Of a stretch of DNA of 64,000 bases, positions 49,569 through 61,048 are shown in pieces; within the stretch, counting starts at the first letter, position 1, and every line of letters starts with the position of its first letter. Below the pieces are notes generated by a model, which worked only from the letters and a program-made list of their open reading frames with translations, was not told the origin of the DNA and ran no database searches. Source of the DNA: Pachypanchax playfairii (taxonomy: Eukaryota > Chordata > Actinopteri > Cyprinodontiformes > Aplocheilidae); assembly GCA_006937955.1 (NCBI GenBank), contig SSNP01000146.1, forward strand, positions 1,003,775-1,067,774. The letters run 5' to 3'. The position numbers and the translations under genes were made by a program.

Positions 49569-49910
49569 TTAAAGAGGCCATTTCACACAAATTTCAGGAC
49601 TTTGTAGTTATTTCTTTAGTATTAACCTGTAATATGAAACATTTTATATCTAAAAAACGTCAGGAAACACTGATTAACAGACCTTTCAATCTATCTGTGT
49701 CAAGATTTGGCGGGTTTTGTCAGGCTTCGAGCTGCAACTCACTAATATTCATTATTCGAATTTGCTGGACTCAGATTGGCTAACAAACTAGCCTCTTAGA
49801 GCAAGGTATACTGTTTCCTGCCCCGTTGCACATGGCAACCGCAGACGTAGTCTTTTTCGGTTTGTTACGTGTTATGCTACAGCTTTTAGCCAGCAGCACT
49901 TTCAAGGTAT
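49569..49910 (-). repeat. TTAA-flanked repeat family B, reversed copy
   Basis: TTAA at 49569-49572 followed by AGAGGCCATTTCACAC. On the minus strand it contains CGGGGCAGGAAACAGTATAC, GCCAATCTGAGTCCAGCAAA and TTCGAATAATGAATATT, matching family B copy 1. The left end shows that the family's two termini both start TTAA-AGAGRCC. The far end is truncated. Confidence 0.65.
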
Positions 49911-50004
49911 TTTTACCTTTTTATCATTTTGCAATAACTGAGCAGTAGTACAGATGCTTGTGCAAATAAATATGTTTGTCAGTCCTTTTCTGTTTCCACT
50001 TCTT

Positions 50005-50285
50005 CCTGTTCAGGATCGAGGGGAGCTGGTGTATATCTTGTTGGACGAGAGGTGGACAGATCGCCAGTCCGTCATAGGGACACGTATAGATGGACAACCC
50101 TTCACATATCCACATGGGCCAATTTAGAGTTGCCAATTTACATATCAGTCATGTTTTTGGTCTGTGAGAGAAAGCCGGAGTCCCCGGATAAAAGCAATGC
50201 ATGAACAGGGAAAACATACAGACTCCATGCAGAAAGATCCCAAACCCAGGACCTTCTGTGCTACCAACTGCACCACCGTGTAGCC
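50005..50285 (+). repeat. Fragment of a common teleost repeat
   Basis: Words in order: GGTGGACAGATCGCCAGTCC, GGCCAATTTAGAGTTGCC, TCATGTTTTTGGTCTGTGAG, AACATACAGACTCCATGCAG and CACCACCGTGTAGCCC. This is the same family as 32575-32945, a different section. Degenerate and non-coding. Confidence 0.6.
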
Positions 50286-50338
50286 CAATATGTTTGTGTG
50301 CTAACTAACAATTTAAACACCAACACAAGAGAGTCAAA

Positions 50339-50893
50339 ATGAAAACGAAAATCGAAAATCTTTACAACATCAGGAAAATCAGAGCCTTCCTCACAGACCA
50401 CACCACACAGCTTCTGGTCCAGGCCCTGGTCTTGTCCCGCATCGACTACTGCAACTCTTTGCTGGCCGGTCTTCCTGCGTCCTCGGTTAAACCTCTGCAG
50501 ATGATTCAGAACGCAGCAGCACGTCTGGTCTTCAACCAGCCCAAAAGGGCTCATGTCACTCCGCTGCTCATTTCCCTGCACTGGCTTCCAGTTGCAGCAC
50601 GCATCAAATACAAAGCTCTGCTTCTGGCTTACCAGACTCTAACACACACAGCTCCTACTTACCTTCACTCCTTCATCCAAACCTACATTCCCACGCGTCA
50701 GCTACGCTCAGCCGCTGAAAGACGCCTAGCGCTTCCACCACAACGTGGCATGAGATCATGTTCCAAACTCTTCTCCTCTGTTGTCCCCCGATGGTGGAAT
50801 GACCTACCAAACTCGGTCCAATCCTCAGAGTCGGCAGCTACTTTTAAGAGCAGACTTAAGACTCACCTCTTTAAAGAACACTTTCAGTCTTAA
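50339..50893 (+). pseudogene. L2-type LINE ORF2, C-terminal part of reverse transcriptase
   Basis: A 184-codon frame that is the last part of a non-LTR reverse transcriptase, after the catalytic core. Visible motifs in order: LLVQALVLSRIDYCNSLLAGLP (residues about 25-46), MIQNAAARLVF (54-64), HVTPLLISLHWLPVAARI (72-89), YKALLLAYQTL, AP-TYL, and WNDLPNSVQ...SRLKTHLF (about 152-178). It is open from 50339 to 50893 but lacks the endonuclease and the catalytic YADD region, so it is a 5'-truncated insertion, the usual fate of LINE copies. Its 3' end is followed by the L2 tail. The start ATG at 50339 may come from the joined upstream sequence. Confidence 0.85.
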
Positions 50894-51120
50894 TGTGGAA
50901 TTGATTTATGATAGCGATTTGGGAGTTCATCTCTACAAAAAAAAAAAAAAAAATTTGATTCACTTGATGTATCAGCATCGGAATTAAACTGGACTCCAAA
51001 CAGTCCGCCTCCTTATATTGTTTCCTTCTCTTTGATTTCTTGCTTGTATGTTCTCTCAATGTAAGTCGCTTTGGATAAAAGTGTCTGCTAAATGACAGTA
51101 GTAACAATGTAAATGCAGAA
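50894..51120 (+). mobile_element. L2-type LINE 3' tail
   Basis: A poly-A run (50937-50953) and then TGTAAGTCGCTTTGGATAAA followed by AGTGTCTGCTAAATGACAG, the highly conserved 3' end of teleost L2 LINEs and their partner SINEs, which the reverse transcriptase recognises. It ends in short AATGTAA repeats. Together with 50339-50893 it forms one 5'-truncated LINE copy. Confidence 0.85.
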
Positions 51121-51769
51121 CCATAAAAACATACTACAACTAATATTTTAGCACTTAATTTCACTCCACTTCAAAGCAAATGTGTACTAAAACTTCTGCC
51201 TTTTTATTCTCAGATCACAGTTACAGGTCTAACAACAGTCCCATTATGACAAAGTTACTCCCACCACAGCCGAAACTTGTTGAACCGAGCATAGAAGATT
51301 ACTTAAAACAAGAAAAAAGTTTCTCCCTTGTCAGGACTCGGAGCTATAAACACACAAATATGAACTACTTCCTTTTATGCATTAAAAACAAACATTTAAA
51401 GTTTATTTTTGCAAATGAAAACTGTCTTCACTCATAAGTATGAAAGTAACAAAATATAAGTTCAACTTTAAAGCCCGAGTTAAGAAAAAAAAAACTTTTA
51501 AACACGTAATCAGAGTTTTCATGTTTTATATAAGATTGTTACTTTTTGTTCTTTATGATGAACAATTTAGTGCAGCCATCATATAAATGTATAACCAAAC
51601 TATCCTCAAGGATAAGGACAAGGATGATATTTTCACTTGTAGCAGCTTTACACCAAAAGATGAGTTTCTTGAATAAGACAGACTGTTTTACTCCTATTGT
51701 TTATCCTTGTTAAGGCTTATCAGCAGAGTAATGCTCCTTCTCCTCCATCCTCCCTGCCTCTTGTCCCTT
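51121..51769. other. No recognised gene
   Basis: AT-rich sequence; the frame at 51180-51437 has no domain. Confidence 0.5.
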
Positions 51770-52130
51770 CTGTCCATTTATTAAATGACGGGTGGCACTT
51801 TCCCCTCGCAGCACTATCTGCTATGTCAAGTCACCTCCAGACATATTAGCATATTTATCATCAGCCTCTCAGACTTCAAAGTCAGAGCTGCCTTCACAGA
51901 GAGATGGGGAAGCGCCACCAGGAAACCGGCCCAGATTGCGCAGAGTGCAAGGTGTTCCCCAGGGATCAAATATCCATTTAGGTAAAGAGGAGGGAGTGTT
52001 GGAGTGCTGCTATAAGCAGAATTCAATTCATTTATTTGCAGTGGTGATGAAGTCTTTAGCAGTGACTTTAAATATTTGCTCGTCGCTAAGCGGAGCCTTC
52101 ACTACAATTTTCAGATGTTAACGCAGCTAA
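51770..52130. promoter_or_regulatory. Candidate conserved non-coding element
   Basis: Repeat-free balanced sequence with CCATTTATTAAATGACGG, ACATATTAGCATATTTATCATC, GGGATCAAATATCCATTTAGG and GCAGCTAATGCTGG. Two overlapping plus-strand frames and one minus-strand frame lack domains. By texture only. Confidence 0.3.
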
Positions 52131-53389
52131 TGCTGGAGGGAGAACCGAGATACATACTCAAATAATGATTATGTTAAAATAATTTACATGTAAATTACAT
52201 AACATGTAGACACTTGGTAAATAAAATGTAAGCAATCCCATTTCATAATAGAATAACCTAAAATATGCTTCGAAATAAAGTGATTCACTGAGCAACAGAT
52301 TCAGGAACAGAATGCAAGTTGACATCTTGCCCTAAAACATTTCAACACTTAAAAAGCAGAAGTTGGGGTTTGAACTTATAACCTTTAAAAACCTCACCAC
52401 CATCTGAGCTCCAGTCAAACAGTTTGTATAAGATATCCCACTTTCATTAGTTTGTAAAGATCTGAATGAGTTGTGGGTGTATGGGAGGTCCAAATATGAG
52501 CAAACTTTACATTCATTAAATAAACAAGAAAACCAGATAATGTGATGAAAAACATGGAGAATTTCAACTGGGGAAGGAGATTATTGAATATAAACAGGTG
52601 AGGTGATTACAGCTGATGGACAGGCATGTGTAACAGAGGTGGCTGCAACATTTCCTGGCCTCCCCACTAGATAGCTGAACACAAAGCCCTTGAAGGCAGC
52701 AAGGCTTCCTGATCTGTTGCGTAGGAGTGTCTTGTCTTGATTCACTTTGAGTCTTTGGAAAGTCAGATACTCCACTCAGATCGACCCCTTCCCCTGCTGC
52801 TCACCTGCTCTCTAATGCGGAGTCAATATCTGGAGTCAGTCTCTCAGTTCACTTAGAGACCACGTGGTGTTAACAGGTAATTCAGTGATATAATATGCAC
52901 TTTTTAGAAAAATAAAGAGTGAAAAGTTTCCATTCAATAAACTGTCATGGCTAGTTTGACCACAGTGTTTGGCTGCTTGTTTTTTTTTTTTTTTTTTAGC
53001 TTTTGGCACAGATCACCTCAGATATTTACATTGGGCAGATCACCTGTTTGTCTGTTTACCATTGGAAAATGTTCATTGCTGGTTTCTTGCTGATGAAACT
53101 ACATGACTAATCTGTCTCTAAAACATTGCAATTTCAATCAAATCGCCAATGTGAGACACACCAGGGCGGAGTCATTCTGTCTGTGTGAACTAATCAAAAT
53201 CTTTGATCAGCATGCTTTAATGTACCCTTGTTTCTGATTGGCTTAGATTCTGACATAATGCTACAAATGGTGGCAGCGTGTTAAACTAGCTCCTTAGCAA
53301 TGCTAGCAGGCTTTTATTTTTCTAATCATTTTGAAAATTGTACAAAAGCATATTTTTTCCATAAACACCGTGTTCTAAAGTCTTAAACC
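52131..53389. other. No recognised gene
   Basis: AT-rich sequence with an uninterrupted T run at 52979-52998. Confidence 0.5.
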
Positions 53390-53600
53390 TCCTTTCCACC
53401 GGACGCGTCAGCAGCACATTACGGAAGCAGAATGTCTCGCTAGCGTATGCTGCTGCTTGGCCCTTTCCACCGGGCGCGTATGAGGCGCGTAGCAGCAGGG
53501 AAGCAGCTGTCACCGAAAGAACACAAAGTCACGCGAGATTAGCAAAATCACGAGTGACTTCATCAGTATACACAACAACAAGCAGAAAAAAACTACAACA
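53390..53600 (+). repeat. MITE-like repeat with duplicated terminus
   Basis: CCTTTCCACCGGACGCGTCAGCAGC at about 53391 is followed 70 bp later by CCCTTTCCACCGGGCGCGTATG, so the same terminus occurs twice in direct orientation. CTTTCCACC also ends the MITE at 60436. CpG-rich against its surroundings and non-coding. Confidence 0.45.
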
Positions 53601-54239
53601 TGGCCCCAAAAGGTTTGTGTTTTATGTTCTGTCCGTTTTACGTAAATATGAGGGACATTTAAAGATATTCCATGGTTGACTGGTTCCTATGTCAGTAATC
53701 TACCTCCACAGTATGGTATGTTTGGAAACGTTTCCCTTTGGTCTTTCACAACTGCTAAATGTGTCCCAAACTGGATTTTGGAAACCAGTGTTGTAAAGAA
53801 TTGTGTTAATGTCAATATACAATTTTTTATTAAACAATAACTAACAGCAGGAACAAATTCTGGTGCTTTTTTAGGAACATTTACAAAGACAAAAGAATCA
53901 AGGAAATGTCCTCAGTTTAAAATCTTTTAAATCAAGCACTTGCAAGTCAATAAAAAACAGTAGTGTCCAAACTTGAAGCATCGCCACTGAAGACAAGCAA
54001 AATGTTGTACTGCTAGCCTACTTATTGGGTACGACTATAGAACTTAACTTTGACCTTACATTCACCTAGGCAGAATAATAATGAAGCTAACTGTGACAGA
54101 AAGCTATTTTCGTCTGCGTATCACAGCTCAAGGCTCCCTTTTGTTTGGATCCTACTTAATGTGTAATGACACTTCCTGTGAACCACCACTTTTGTGAAAT
54201 GCAACCCTCTCTTCTCACACATTCTCTCCTGATTTTCAA
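53601..54239. other. No recognised gene
   Basis: AT-rich unique sequence. Confidence 0.5.
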
Positions 54240-54600
54240 ACATGCATGCTCGGTTAATAATGTGCTTTGAATCATTAATACACTACATTGTAGGCAACCA
54301 TTATAATTGGAAAATTAGTTACAGAGCAGTGTCTAACTGCTTCCTACAACACTAATGCCAGCCCTCACTCTGTGTAATCTAAACCCTATGCTAATGAAGC
54401 ATGGGCCCACAACATGCAGAAGGTTGAATATCAATTTAATCAGGCCCTCCCTGCAGGGGTTTGCAGAGAGAAATGACAGGCAAAGTGCATTAGTAATTCT
54501 ACTGCTGTCACTTCTCATAGCTGCTTACCTTGCAAACAAACTGCTCTAATGGCACCTGCCTGCTGGGCAATTTAACCTCTGTAGAGGCAACACAACATAA
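54240..54600. promoter_or_regulatory. Candidate conserved non-coding element (enhancer-like)
   Basis: Repeat-free stretch dense in homeodomain-type and POU-like words: CGGTTAATAATG, AATCATTAATACAC, CCATTATAATTGG, CTATGCTAATGAAGCATGGG, ATCAATTTAATCAGG, GTGCATTAGTAATTC and CTCTAATGGC. The short frames on both strands have no domain. Position and composition fit a developmental enhancer; no target gene is visible in the window. Confidence 0.35.
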
Positions 54601-55559
54601 AATGGACTGAAGATCACTGACCTAAATAGAAACGGGCTATCTGCAAACAACTTGTGGACATTAACAAAATACTCAGAGATTCCATTTTCAGCAGATATGT
54701 AAATGAAAACGACAACAATTTTTGCAGGATTAAATATTTGTTAAACAAAGATGCATTCTAGTTTTCTAAAATATCACAGTTAGTTTTTTTATTTGATTTT
54801 TATCTTCACGTTTTGATTTCAATCAACAGATAACAGGTAAAAAATACTACTTATATCCACAAATGAATAGATAAAAGAAACAGTTCATTACCTCCACTCA
54901 TACAATTGAATTGCTTTGACATAATCCCTTCTTATTCCTCAAGGGGATGGGGGAGGGAGAGAGCATGATGGGATTGGTGGTGTGTTTAAAATGTGTGTTT
55001 TGTGAGTTGGGGGTGGTACGTCTCATTTTAGAGTCCATCTTTGTGTGTCAGCAGGAGGGAAGAAATATCTAACATCTTACCACACACAGAGTAACGGTCC
55101 ATGTTTTTATTTAGTGTGTTATCACAACACGCTGTCTGTCATTTAGGACTTGATTTGAACAAATAGTTTAGTGAAATAGCGCCACCTGTTGTTAATATCC
55201 ATACATCTACTTACTAGGTGTTACATTTCAATGTTTGAAAGAATCTTGCTGGCCTTTTCTGTCTTGGAGTGTAGCACCAGTTCTTTACTTCAGCCAACTG
55301 TGCACTCAGTATGCATCAGCCAGATGGCCCTTTAGCAGTCAGGCTCCTTCACATCAATATGTCAGGTCAATAGAGTCGGTGGTATTGAATGTAGCAGAAA
55401 AAAAGAGCTAAACTTGGCGAGCTGGACTGATGGTGGCAGTGAAGACAAGGTGCAGGTCTCCTCCAGTTGAGCAGATCCAAGATAGGTGGGGGAAAAATCA
55501 CCTCACTGAATGAAACACATGTGGGACACGTAGCATCTCAAATGTTATACATGCTGAAA
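54601..55559. other. No recognised gene
   Basis: AT-rich to mixed sequence with a G-rich patch at 54940-55015. Near 55180 AATAGCGCCACCTGTTG resembles the edge of a common fish repeat. Confidence 0.45.
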
Positions 55560-55900
55560 AAGCACATGAAGAGCATGACTCTGCATTATCCAGATGATTA
55601 GTATCATCTTGGCTTCTTATTAAAATCTGAGGTGACGTGGATCTATTTAAGATGCTGCATGTAGAAGATGAGACGACCTGATGGTCTGTTTAACCACAGC
55701 TGATTTCTTTTTACTGATACTCCCTCTTGTCTTTAACTACTACAGGGATCTCAGCGTGATTCCCCTTGAACTCAATTGATTCATAGTCATCTAACTCATA
55801 TCTGGGAGCTCGGTAATCACAGCCAGAGAATCGAATCACTTACACTCCACCAGGGAGACGAGTTTGTGATGAAATTACCCTCCTCTTTGCATTAATTGTT
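55560..55900. promoter_or_regulatory. Candidate conserved non-coding element
   Basis: Repeat-free stretch with CAGATGATTAGTATCATC, GAACTCAATTGATTCATAG, CTCGGTAATCACAGCC and CTTTGCATTAATTG. By texture only, weaker than the 43-kb and 54-kb candidates. Confidence 0.25.
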
Positions 55901-57447
55901 TTGTTTTTTTTGGCCAGTGGCATACAGATTTGGGACTTGGGTTGTTTATTTTACTGGTGGGAAAAGGACAAATTATGTAATTAAAATTTCTAATTAATCA
56001 AACAAATCAGTGCCCTTTATAATGCAGCTCTATTAATAATCTCTTCTTTTTAATAATGTGAATATTTGTGAAATGTGTCAGTCCACCAACATTCTGTTTT
56101 CTTGGTTGAAACATTTTCCCATGAAAACTAATAAAAGTTAAATCCCATCAGGGCAACAAAGAAAAATGTATCTTTTTGTAAAACAAGCTAAGGGACAGAT
56201 GCACATTATTACACACTCCACGCAGACACACTTTCACTGATGGCTCCGCATGGAAATGTTTTGCCATCGACTCGACCTGCTGGAGAATGACAGAAACATT
56301 TGATGCAGCGCAGCTTTTTAGTGAAGTCCCTGCAGAAAGCTATTTTCACAGGATGTTATGTATGCATTTTTCAGACAGATTGCTGCAGGAGACAGGAGCT
56401 CAGGAGGGGGAGGAAACACGACTGGAATGAAACACACCGACCTCAGTCTGCTGAGTGAAGCTAACGGTGGGTGAGGCCATGAGCGAAGCTGCATTCATCT
56501 CACATTTGTGAAGGTTAAAAACATCTTTAATTTAAACTGAATGCGCTCATTTGTTTATTTTATAACAGCAATTAAACAAGTGCACAACAAACTGATGATC
56601 ATTTTGTGCTTTTGTCTCCCTGATTTGCTGTTGCATGCAATTTGACATAGAATAAATGTAAAACCACTGCATGTCATGCTTCCTACATCAGATTATACAG
56701 TTAGAAACATTTACAGGACTTCAGTAGTCCTCCCATATCTCCACTTTCTGCAGCTTGATATCAATTACTGTTAAAAATACTTAACAAAGACATAAATAAA
56801 TCAATTTTGCTCACTTGTTGATATTAAACTCTGCTCATGAAGTCGTTGCTGCTAAATTACCAGCTTCATAATCTCATTCCAGCAAGTGTTTGCAAACCAT
56901 TTAAATCTAACAAATTGATTTTAGGATGTAAAGGAACAAAACAAAGCAACGCAACACGGTTGTCAACATTATCATATTGATTGGACACATTTGTTTTTTT
57001 CCCAAAATACACTGATCATGCAGAAAACAAAGTTTACTAAACAAGGTGCCTAAAAACACACTGTTATGAGATAAATATAATATAATAAATCAGTAATTTG
57101 ATAACAGGACATGTTATTTTTTCTGAGTAGTGAACTATTTAAAAATTCTAATTTAATCTAGATTTTAATTTTCAATTCAATTTTTTTTATAAAGCGCCAG
57201 TTCATGAGGAAGTCAACTGAAGGCCCTTTTGCACAAATATCAACCAATGCGCAATTAAACATTTCCTATCTGAGGAACCAGCCGATTGGGTTGAAATGTT
57301 AATTTAGCGCAATCCACCGTCCTGAGCAAGTACGATTGGTGACAATGGAAAGGAACGACTAAGGAAAGTACCAAAGTATTTTGTCAATAATTAACTGATT
57401 AAAAAAACGTTTCAGCTTACCTCAATATGCTTTTTCAAATTAGATGG
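55901..57447. other. No recognised gene
   Basis: AT-rich sequence; no convincing frame. 56220-56480 is repeat-free and mixed. Confidence 0.5.
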
Positions 57448-58298
57448 TGTCAGGTGTCATTCTGCTGTGTGCTTGTGAGTGCTCTCACCTGTGTTTCAGG
57501 GGCGTGGCAGCCATCATCGTTAGGTGGATCCAGTTTCCATCATCAGCTGCTGAGCTTAAGAGAGGAGCGGTTGCAGAGAGCAGGCGCCAGATTGTTCCAC
57601 TCTGATTTGAGGTACACAGACAACTCAGAGAACTAAGCATATCTCACAATCTTATTGTGCATGAGTGCTTTAAGCTCACCTTACCTGTGCTCCTCCCTAG
57701 GATCTTCCCAGCTGGACCCTCCTCCTCGCTACAGTTCCCACACTGTGGTCTCCCTGGTCCAGCCTCTGCTCCTGACAGCTCCCACGCTGTCCTCTCCTCC
57801 ATCCCAGATGTCCTCAGTGGTTTCCACACCACCTCCGTCCAGGATCTTCCAGGAACTGGTTTCCATACTGGTCTTTCATCCCGCCTCTCTCTGGACCTCC
57901 CCAGGCCTGCCTCTGCTCTGCTCCTCCAGCTTCCAGGATCTGCCTGCCACGCTCAGAGCCTGTCTGTCCACCCTCCACCAGCACTCACACGCCAGCCTCA
58001 GCAGACTGGCACCTGCATGCTCCTCCTGGACTCCTGCAATTCATCACCACAGTAAGCCACTCCTCACCTCTCTTTGCCATACAGTCACTAACCTCTGCTC
58101 TCCTCCACCTGTCCAGACCGGACCGTTCCTGTCAGCAGCTGCTGACCCGCTCCTGCTGGACCTGCACAAGCAGTTTTTATCATTGTGTTCTGTATGTTTC
58201 ATCTGTGCTAGAGTTATTGAACTCTCACCTCTCGTCCCCTGGTCTGGAGTCTGCTGCTTGATTTAGAGTCCACTAACAGAAACCAGTAAATCATGACA
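57448..58298 (+). mobile_element. Solo LTR of a Ty3/Gypsy retrotransposon
   Basis: 851 bp bounded by TGTCAGGTGTC and AAATCATGACA, the TG...CA ends of an LTR. It is flanked by GATGG on the left and AATGG on the right, a 5-bp duplication with one mismatch. No internal element sequence is attached, so it arose by recombination between the two LTRs of a full insertion. A GGGGCGTGGCAGCC block also occurs in the LTR at 59864, so they are related families. The long frame inside (57655-58266) is CT-rich LTR sequence, not a gene. Confidence 0.8.
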
Positions 58299-58859
58299 AA
58301 TGGCAAGTTTTTTTTAAAGCCATCAGTTTGTCGTGCCTGGATGCACAAAGCTTACAGCGTATTCAAAATGAGTTGTCTTTGCAAATACCTATTTCAAAAA
58401 GTTCTTCCAGGTAAAGGCAGGGATTTAGAAAGGTTGGCTAGTCTTCCAGGCTACCAAGGTACACCTTGGTGATTGGTTGGGACTTTTCGTCAGTATTTGC
58501 TTCGATCTCTGCCACGGACATCTTTGAAGTCAGCAATAAACATCTGGTATGTTCTTGCTTATTTTGATACTAGAAATGATTTTAAAACTCCAACAAATAC
58601 TTATTTTGAGAATGAAGCACAGAAACCAAAGGAGTACAAAGAGGCTAAAACTAGTTTGATCTGGATTAATTGGTTCTTGCCAGAGGTCTGGCAGCACAGT
58701 TCTGTTCAGTCAAAACTTTTTTTTTTTTTATTGATGCACTTTGAATAATGTCTAAGGTAAAATGAGTTTTGCATTAAGAACTCCATGTCATTGGTCATAT
58801 TTCTTTACATTATTACTAAGCTGATAAAATGGGATGGAACCAGTTAAACGATATGATCC
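58299..58859. other. No recognised gene
   Basis: AT-rich sequence; the frame at 58473-58748 (YFDTRNDFKTPTNTYFE) has no recognised domain. Confidence 0.45.
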
Positions 58860-59340
58860 TTAAAGGAGAACGCCCGTTTTTTGCAATTGGGGCCTTATTT
58901 ATTCTGTGAGATGTGTTTTACTCGTCATCAGTGGTACTTTTTTGCGATTCGGATTCGTCTCGGAGATTTTTGATTCACACGGCAAACACCTAAACGCCAA
59001 TAAACGAGAGTCGGTTGGGCCTAAAATCAGTTCAAATCCGTTATTTTTTTAATCTCATTCCTCATTTTGCTGTTGCACCCAGGATATGCGCAAAATCGAC
59101 CCATTTTTTCTACACTGAAAACAAGAGTTCCGATTTGTGTGTTGCTACGAATAGCTAAGGAGTAGCAGTTTCAAACAACTTCCTTACAGGTAATACGTGA
59201 GTGGGCACGGAGAGATGACATCACTCTCCCGTCAATGTAAAAAATATCATTTCTATGAGCGCAGGATTCAAGATGGCACTGGAACGGAATAAACAATAGA
59301 GTATCTAAATGGCCAGATTAAAAAAATAATAATTACTTTG
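58860..59340 (+). repeat. Probable TTAA-flanked repeat
   Basis: TTAA at 58860-58863 followed by AGGAGAACGCCCGTTTTTTG, another TTAA-AG terminus. The interior has CGATTCGGATTCGTCTCGG and AGTGGGCACGGAGAGATGAC. The right end meets family B copy 2. Confidence 0.45.
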
Positions 59341-59700
59341 TTAAAGATACCCTTCCATTAAAAACATTTTTTCTGAGGTTTCTGTTGAATATTTTAGCTC
59401 CACATGTTCTTATCTTCATAGTGGGTGTGAAAACAGGTCAACAACTTCTCTTTCAGTTTTAATCTCTCAAACTACGCAGGTGGCGATAAAACCCGAGTTC
59501 GAACGGCCGGTACTTGTTTTGTAACAACTCCTTTGTTCATTAGTATAAACCACGCCTAGCACACTGCTGGCTAAATGCTGTAGCATAAGACGTAGCAAAC
59601 AGGAAGAGAGTACGTGTGGTGTTACCATGCGCAGCGGGACAGGAAACAGTATTCTTTGCTCTCATAGGCTAGTTTGTCAGCCAATCTGAGTCCAGCAAAT
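59341..59700 (+). repeat. TTAA-flanked repeat family B, copy 2, truncated
   Basis: TTAA at 59341-59344 then AGATACCCTTCCATTAAAAA. It parallels 37743-38122 with short deletions (the CATCAGCTCCTGCAG block is missing). It stops at GAGTCCAGCAAATTG, exactly where Gypsy sequence begins, so the junction marks a later insertion or deletion. Confidence 0.75.
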
Positions 59701-60817
59701 TGAGTCCTCCTCCTCCACCTACTCCATCCCTGTCCAGTCCTCCTCCTCCAACTGCTCCGCCCCAGTCCAGTCCATGGTCCGGTCCTCCAGTCTCTGTTTT
59801 CTCTCCACAGGTCTCCTTGGTTCCTGGGGTCGGATGCCAGGAGGCATCCGTTAAGGGGGGTACTGTCAGGTTCTCAGCAGCTGGTGTGTGGTGTTTGTGT
59901 TGTCTTGGTTACTAACCTCTCATTGCAGGGCGTGGCAGCAGCATTTGTTACAACACTTACCGTGGTAATGTGTGGCCTGTATATATATATAGTCTGATAG
60001 TGAAAGTAGTACAAGTGTAACTTACCTTATCCTCTCTTTCCCTTCGCCTAGTCCTCGTTCCTGCTCCTGAGCGCCTCCATTTGCATTGGCCTTCTGCCCC
60101 GCTATCCGGAGAGCTTCTGGTTCCTGTCGTGTTCCACCACGACAGTCTTTTCTCCCTGGCTCTGGTCTGTCTCTGGTCCCCTCTGGATTTCCCACACCTG
60201 TCCTGGTCAGAACAAAAATGCTGTCACCCCTGCTTCACCTTCGTATCTGGATTTCAATCATCAACCTCGGATTACCTGCACATCACCATCTCCTGGAAAC
60301 TCACCACCACCACTGCTGGCTCCTCAGTCCTCCTCCATGCACTCCCTGCCACCACTACCCCGTACGTTCTGTGAGCACATCTCCCCACGCACCGCAGCCA
60401 GCACAACTACTCATCTGATAATTAAAGACACTACTGCCGCTTTTCCACCGACAGAACCCGGTTCGGACTCGGTTCACTTTAGCCCCCTTTTGCGCGCCAC
60501 TTTTCATAGCCAGATGGACACGCCCATATCCCCACTTACGTCCGCTTTATGTTTCCACCGCCTGAAGCGAGTTGATCCGCGCTATACTGTATACTGTTGG
60601 TGGAAAAGGGGCATTCTAACCTGTTTCTCCTCTGCTGCCAGATCTCCTCCCGAGCCGCTCCAGTCCTGGACCTCCGGATCCTTGCACATTCTCTTTGTTG
60701 TCTTGTGATTAACTGCCCTGTAAATATTAAACACCGTTACACTGATCTCCATCTCCTGTGTGTTGGTCGGAAGTCTGGGTTAACATTAGAGTTCTGTACA
60801 AACCTTCAGGCATGACA
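59701..60817 (+). mobile_element. Ty3/Gypsy 3' end: pol tail, primer tract and 3' LTR
   Basis: 59701-59852 is a proline-rich coding tail ending in CQEASVKGG, the usual last residues before the LTR in teleost Gypsy elements. It is followed by the polypurine tract AAGGGGGG (59853-59860), which primes plus-strand synthesis, then TAC and the LTR from TGTCAGG (59864) to CATGACA (60817). The LTR carries a 177-bp MITE, listed separately. Nothing of reverse transcriptase or integrase core remains upstream, so this is a fragment. AATTAAA and TAAATATTAAA near its end are polyadenylation-like. Confidence 0.85.
60436..60612. mobile_element. Small MITE nested in the Gypsy LTR
   Basis: Left end GCCGCTTTTCCACCGACAG and right end, reverse complement, GCCCCTTTTCCACCAACAG, inverted copies with three mismatches. 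177 bp. No clear target duplication. It interrupts LTR sequence that is continuous in the related copy near 63100. Confidence 0.7.
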
Positions 60818-60862
60818 CAAATGTTTTCAAATGAAGAGATTTGTGTCATGCCTGAAGGTTTG
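60799..60862. repeat. Perfect 24-bp foldback at the LTR end
   Basis: The left arm 60799-60822 contains the last 19 bp of the LTR plus 5 bp beyond it. The right arm 60839-60862 is its exact reverse complement, with a 16-bp loop between. The right arm therefore carries an inverted copy of the LTR terminus (TGTCATGCCTGAAGGTTT). Confidence 0.9.
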
Positions 60863-61048
60863 GAAGGAACAATATGTGATGGGTGTTAAAACACCTATCA
60901 AATAGTGTTTCCCCTATATATTACAGAGAGAATGTTTAGCTTTAGTAATTTGTACATTGTAATCAGATCATGCCATTTTATTTTGATTAACTGCACATTA
61001 CTTTGGTTTCTTTTCCCCTAATATACATACATTTTTCTTAATTATGTT

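Noticed and set aside
57655..58266. 203- and 132-codon frames that look like a serine/proline-rich protein
   Set aside because: They lie wholly inside a solo LTR with TG...CA ends and a near 5-bp duplication. The CT-rich composition explains the open frames.
60081..60708. Overlapping 97-123 codon frames
   Set aside because: Inside the Gypsy 3' LTR and its nested MITE; no domain.
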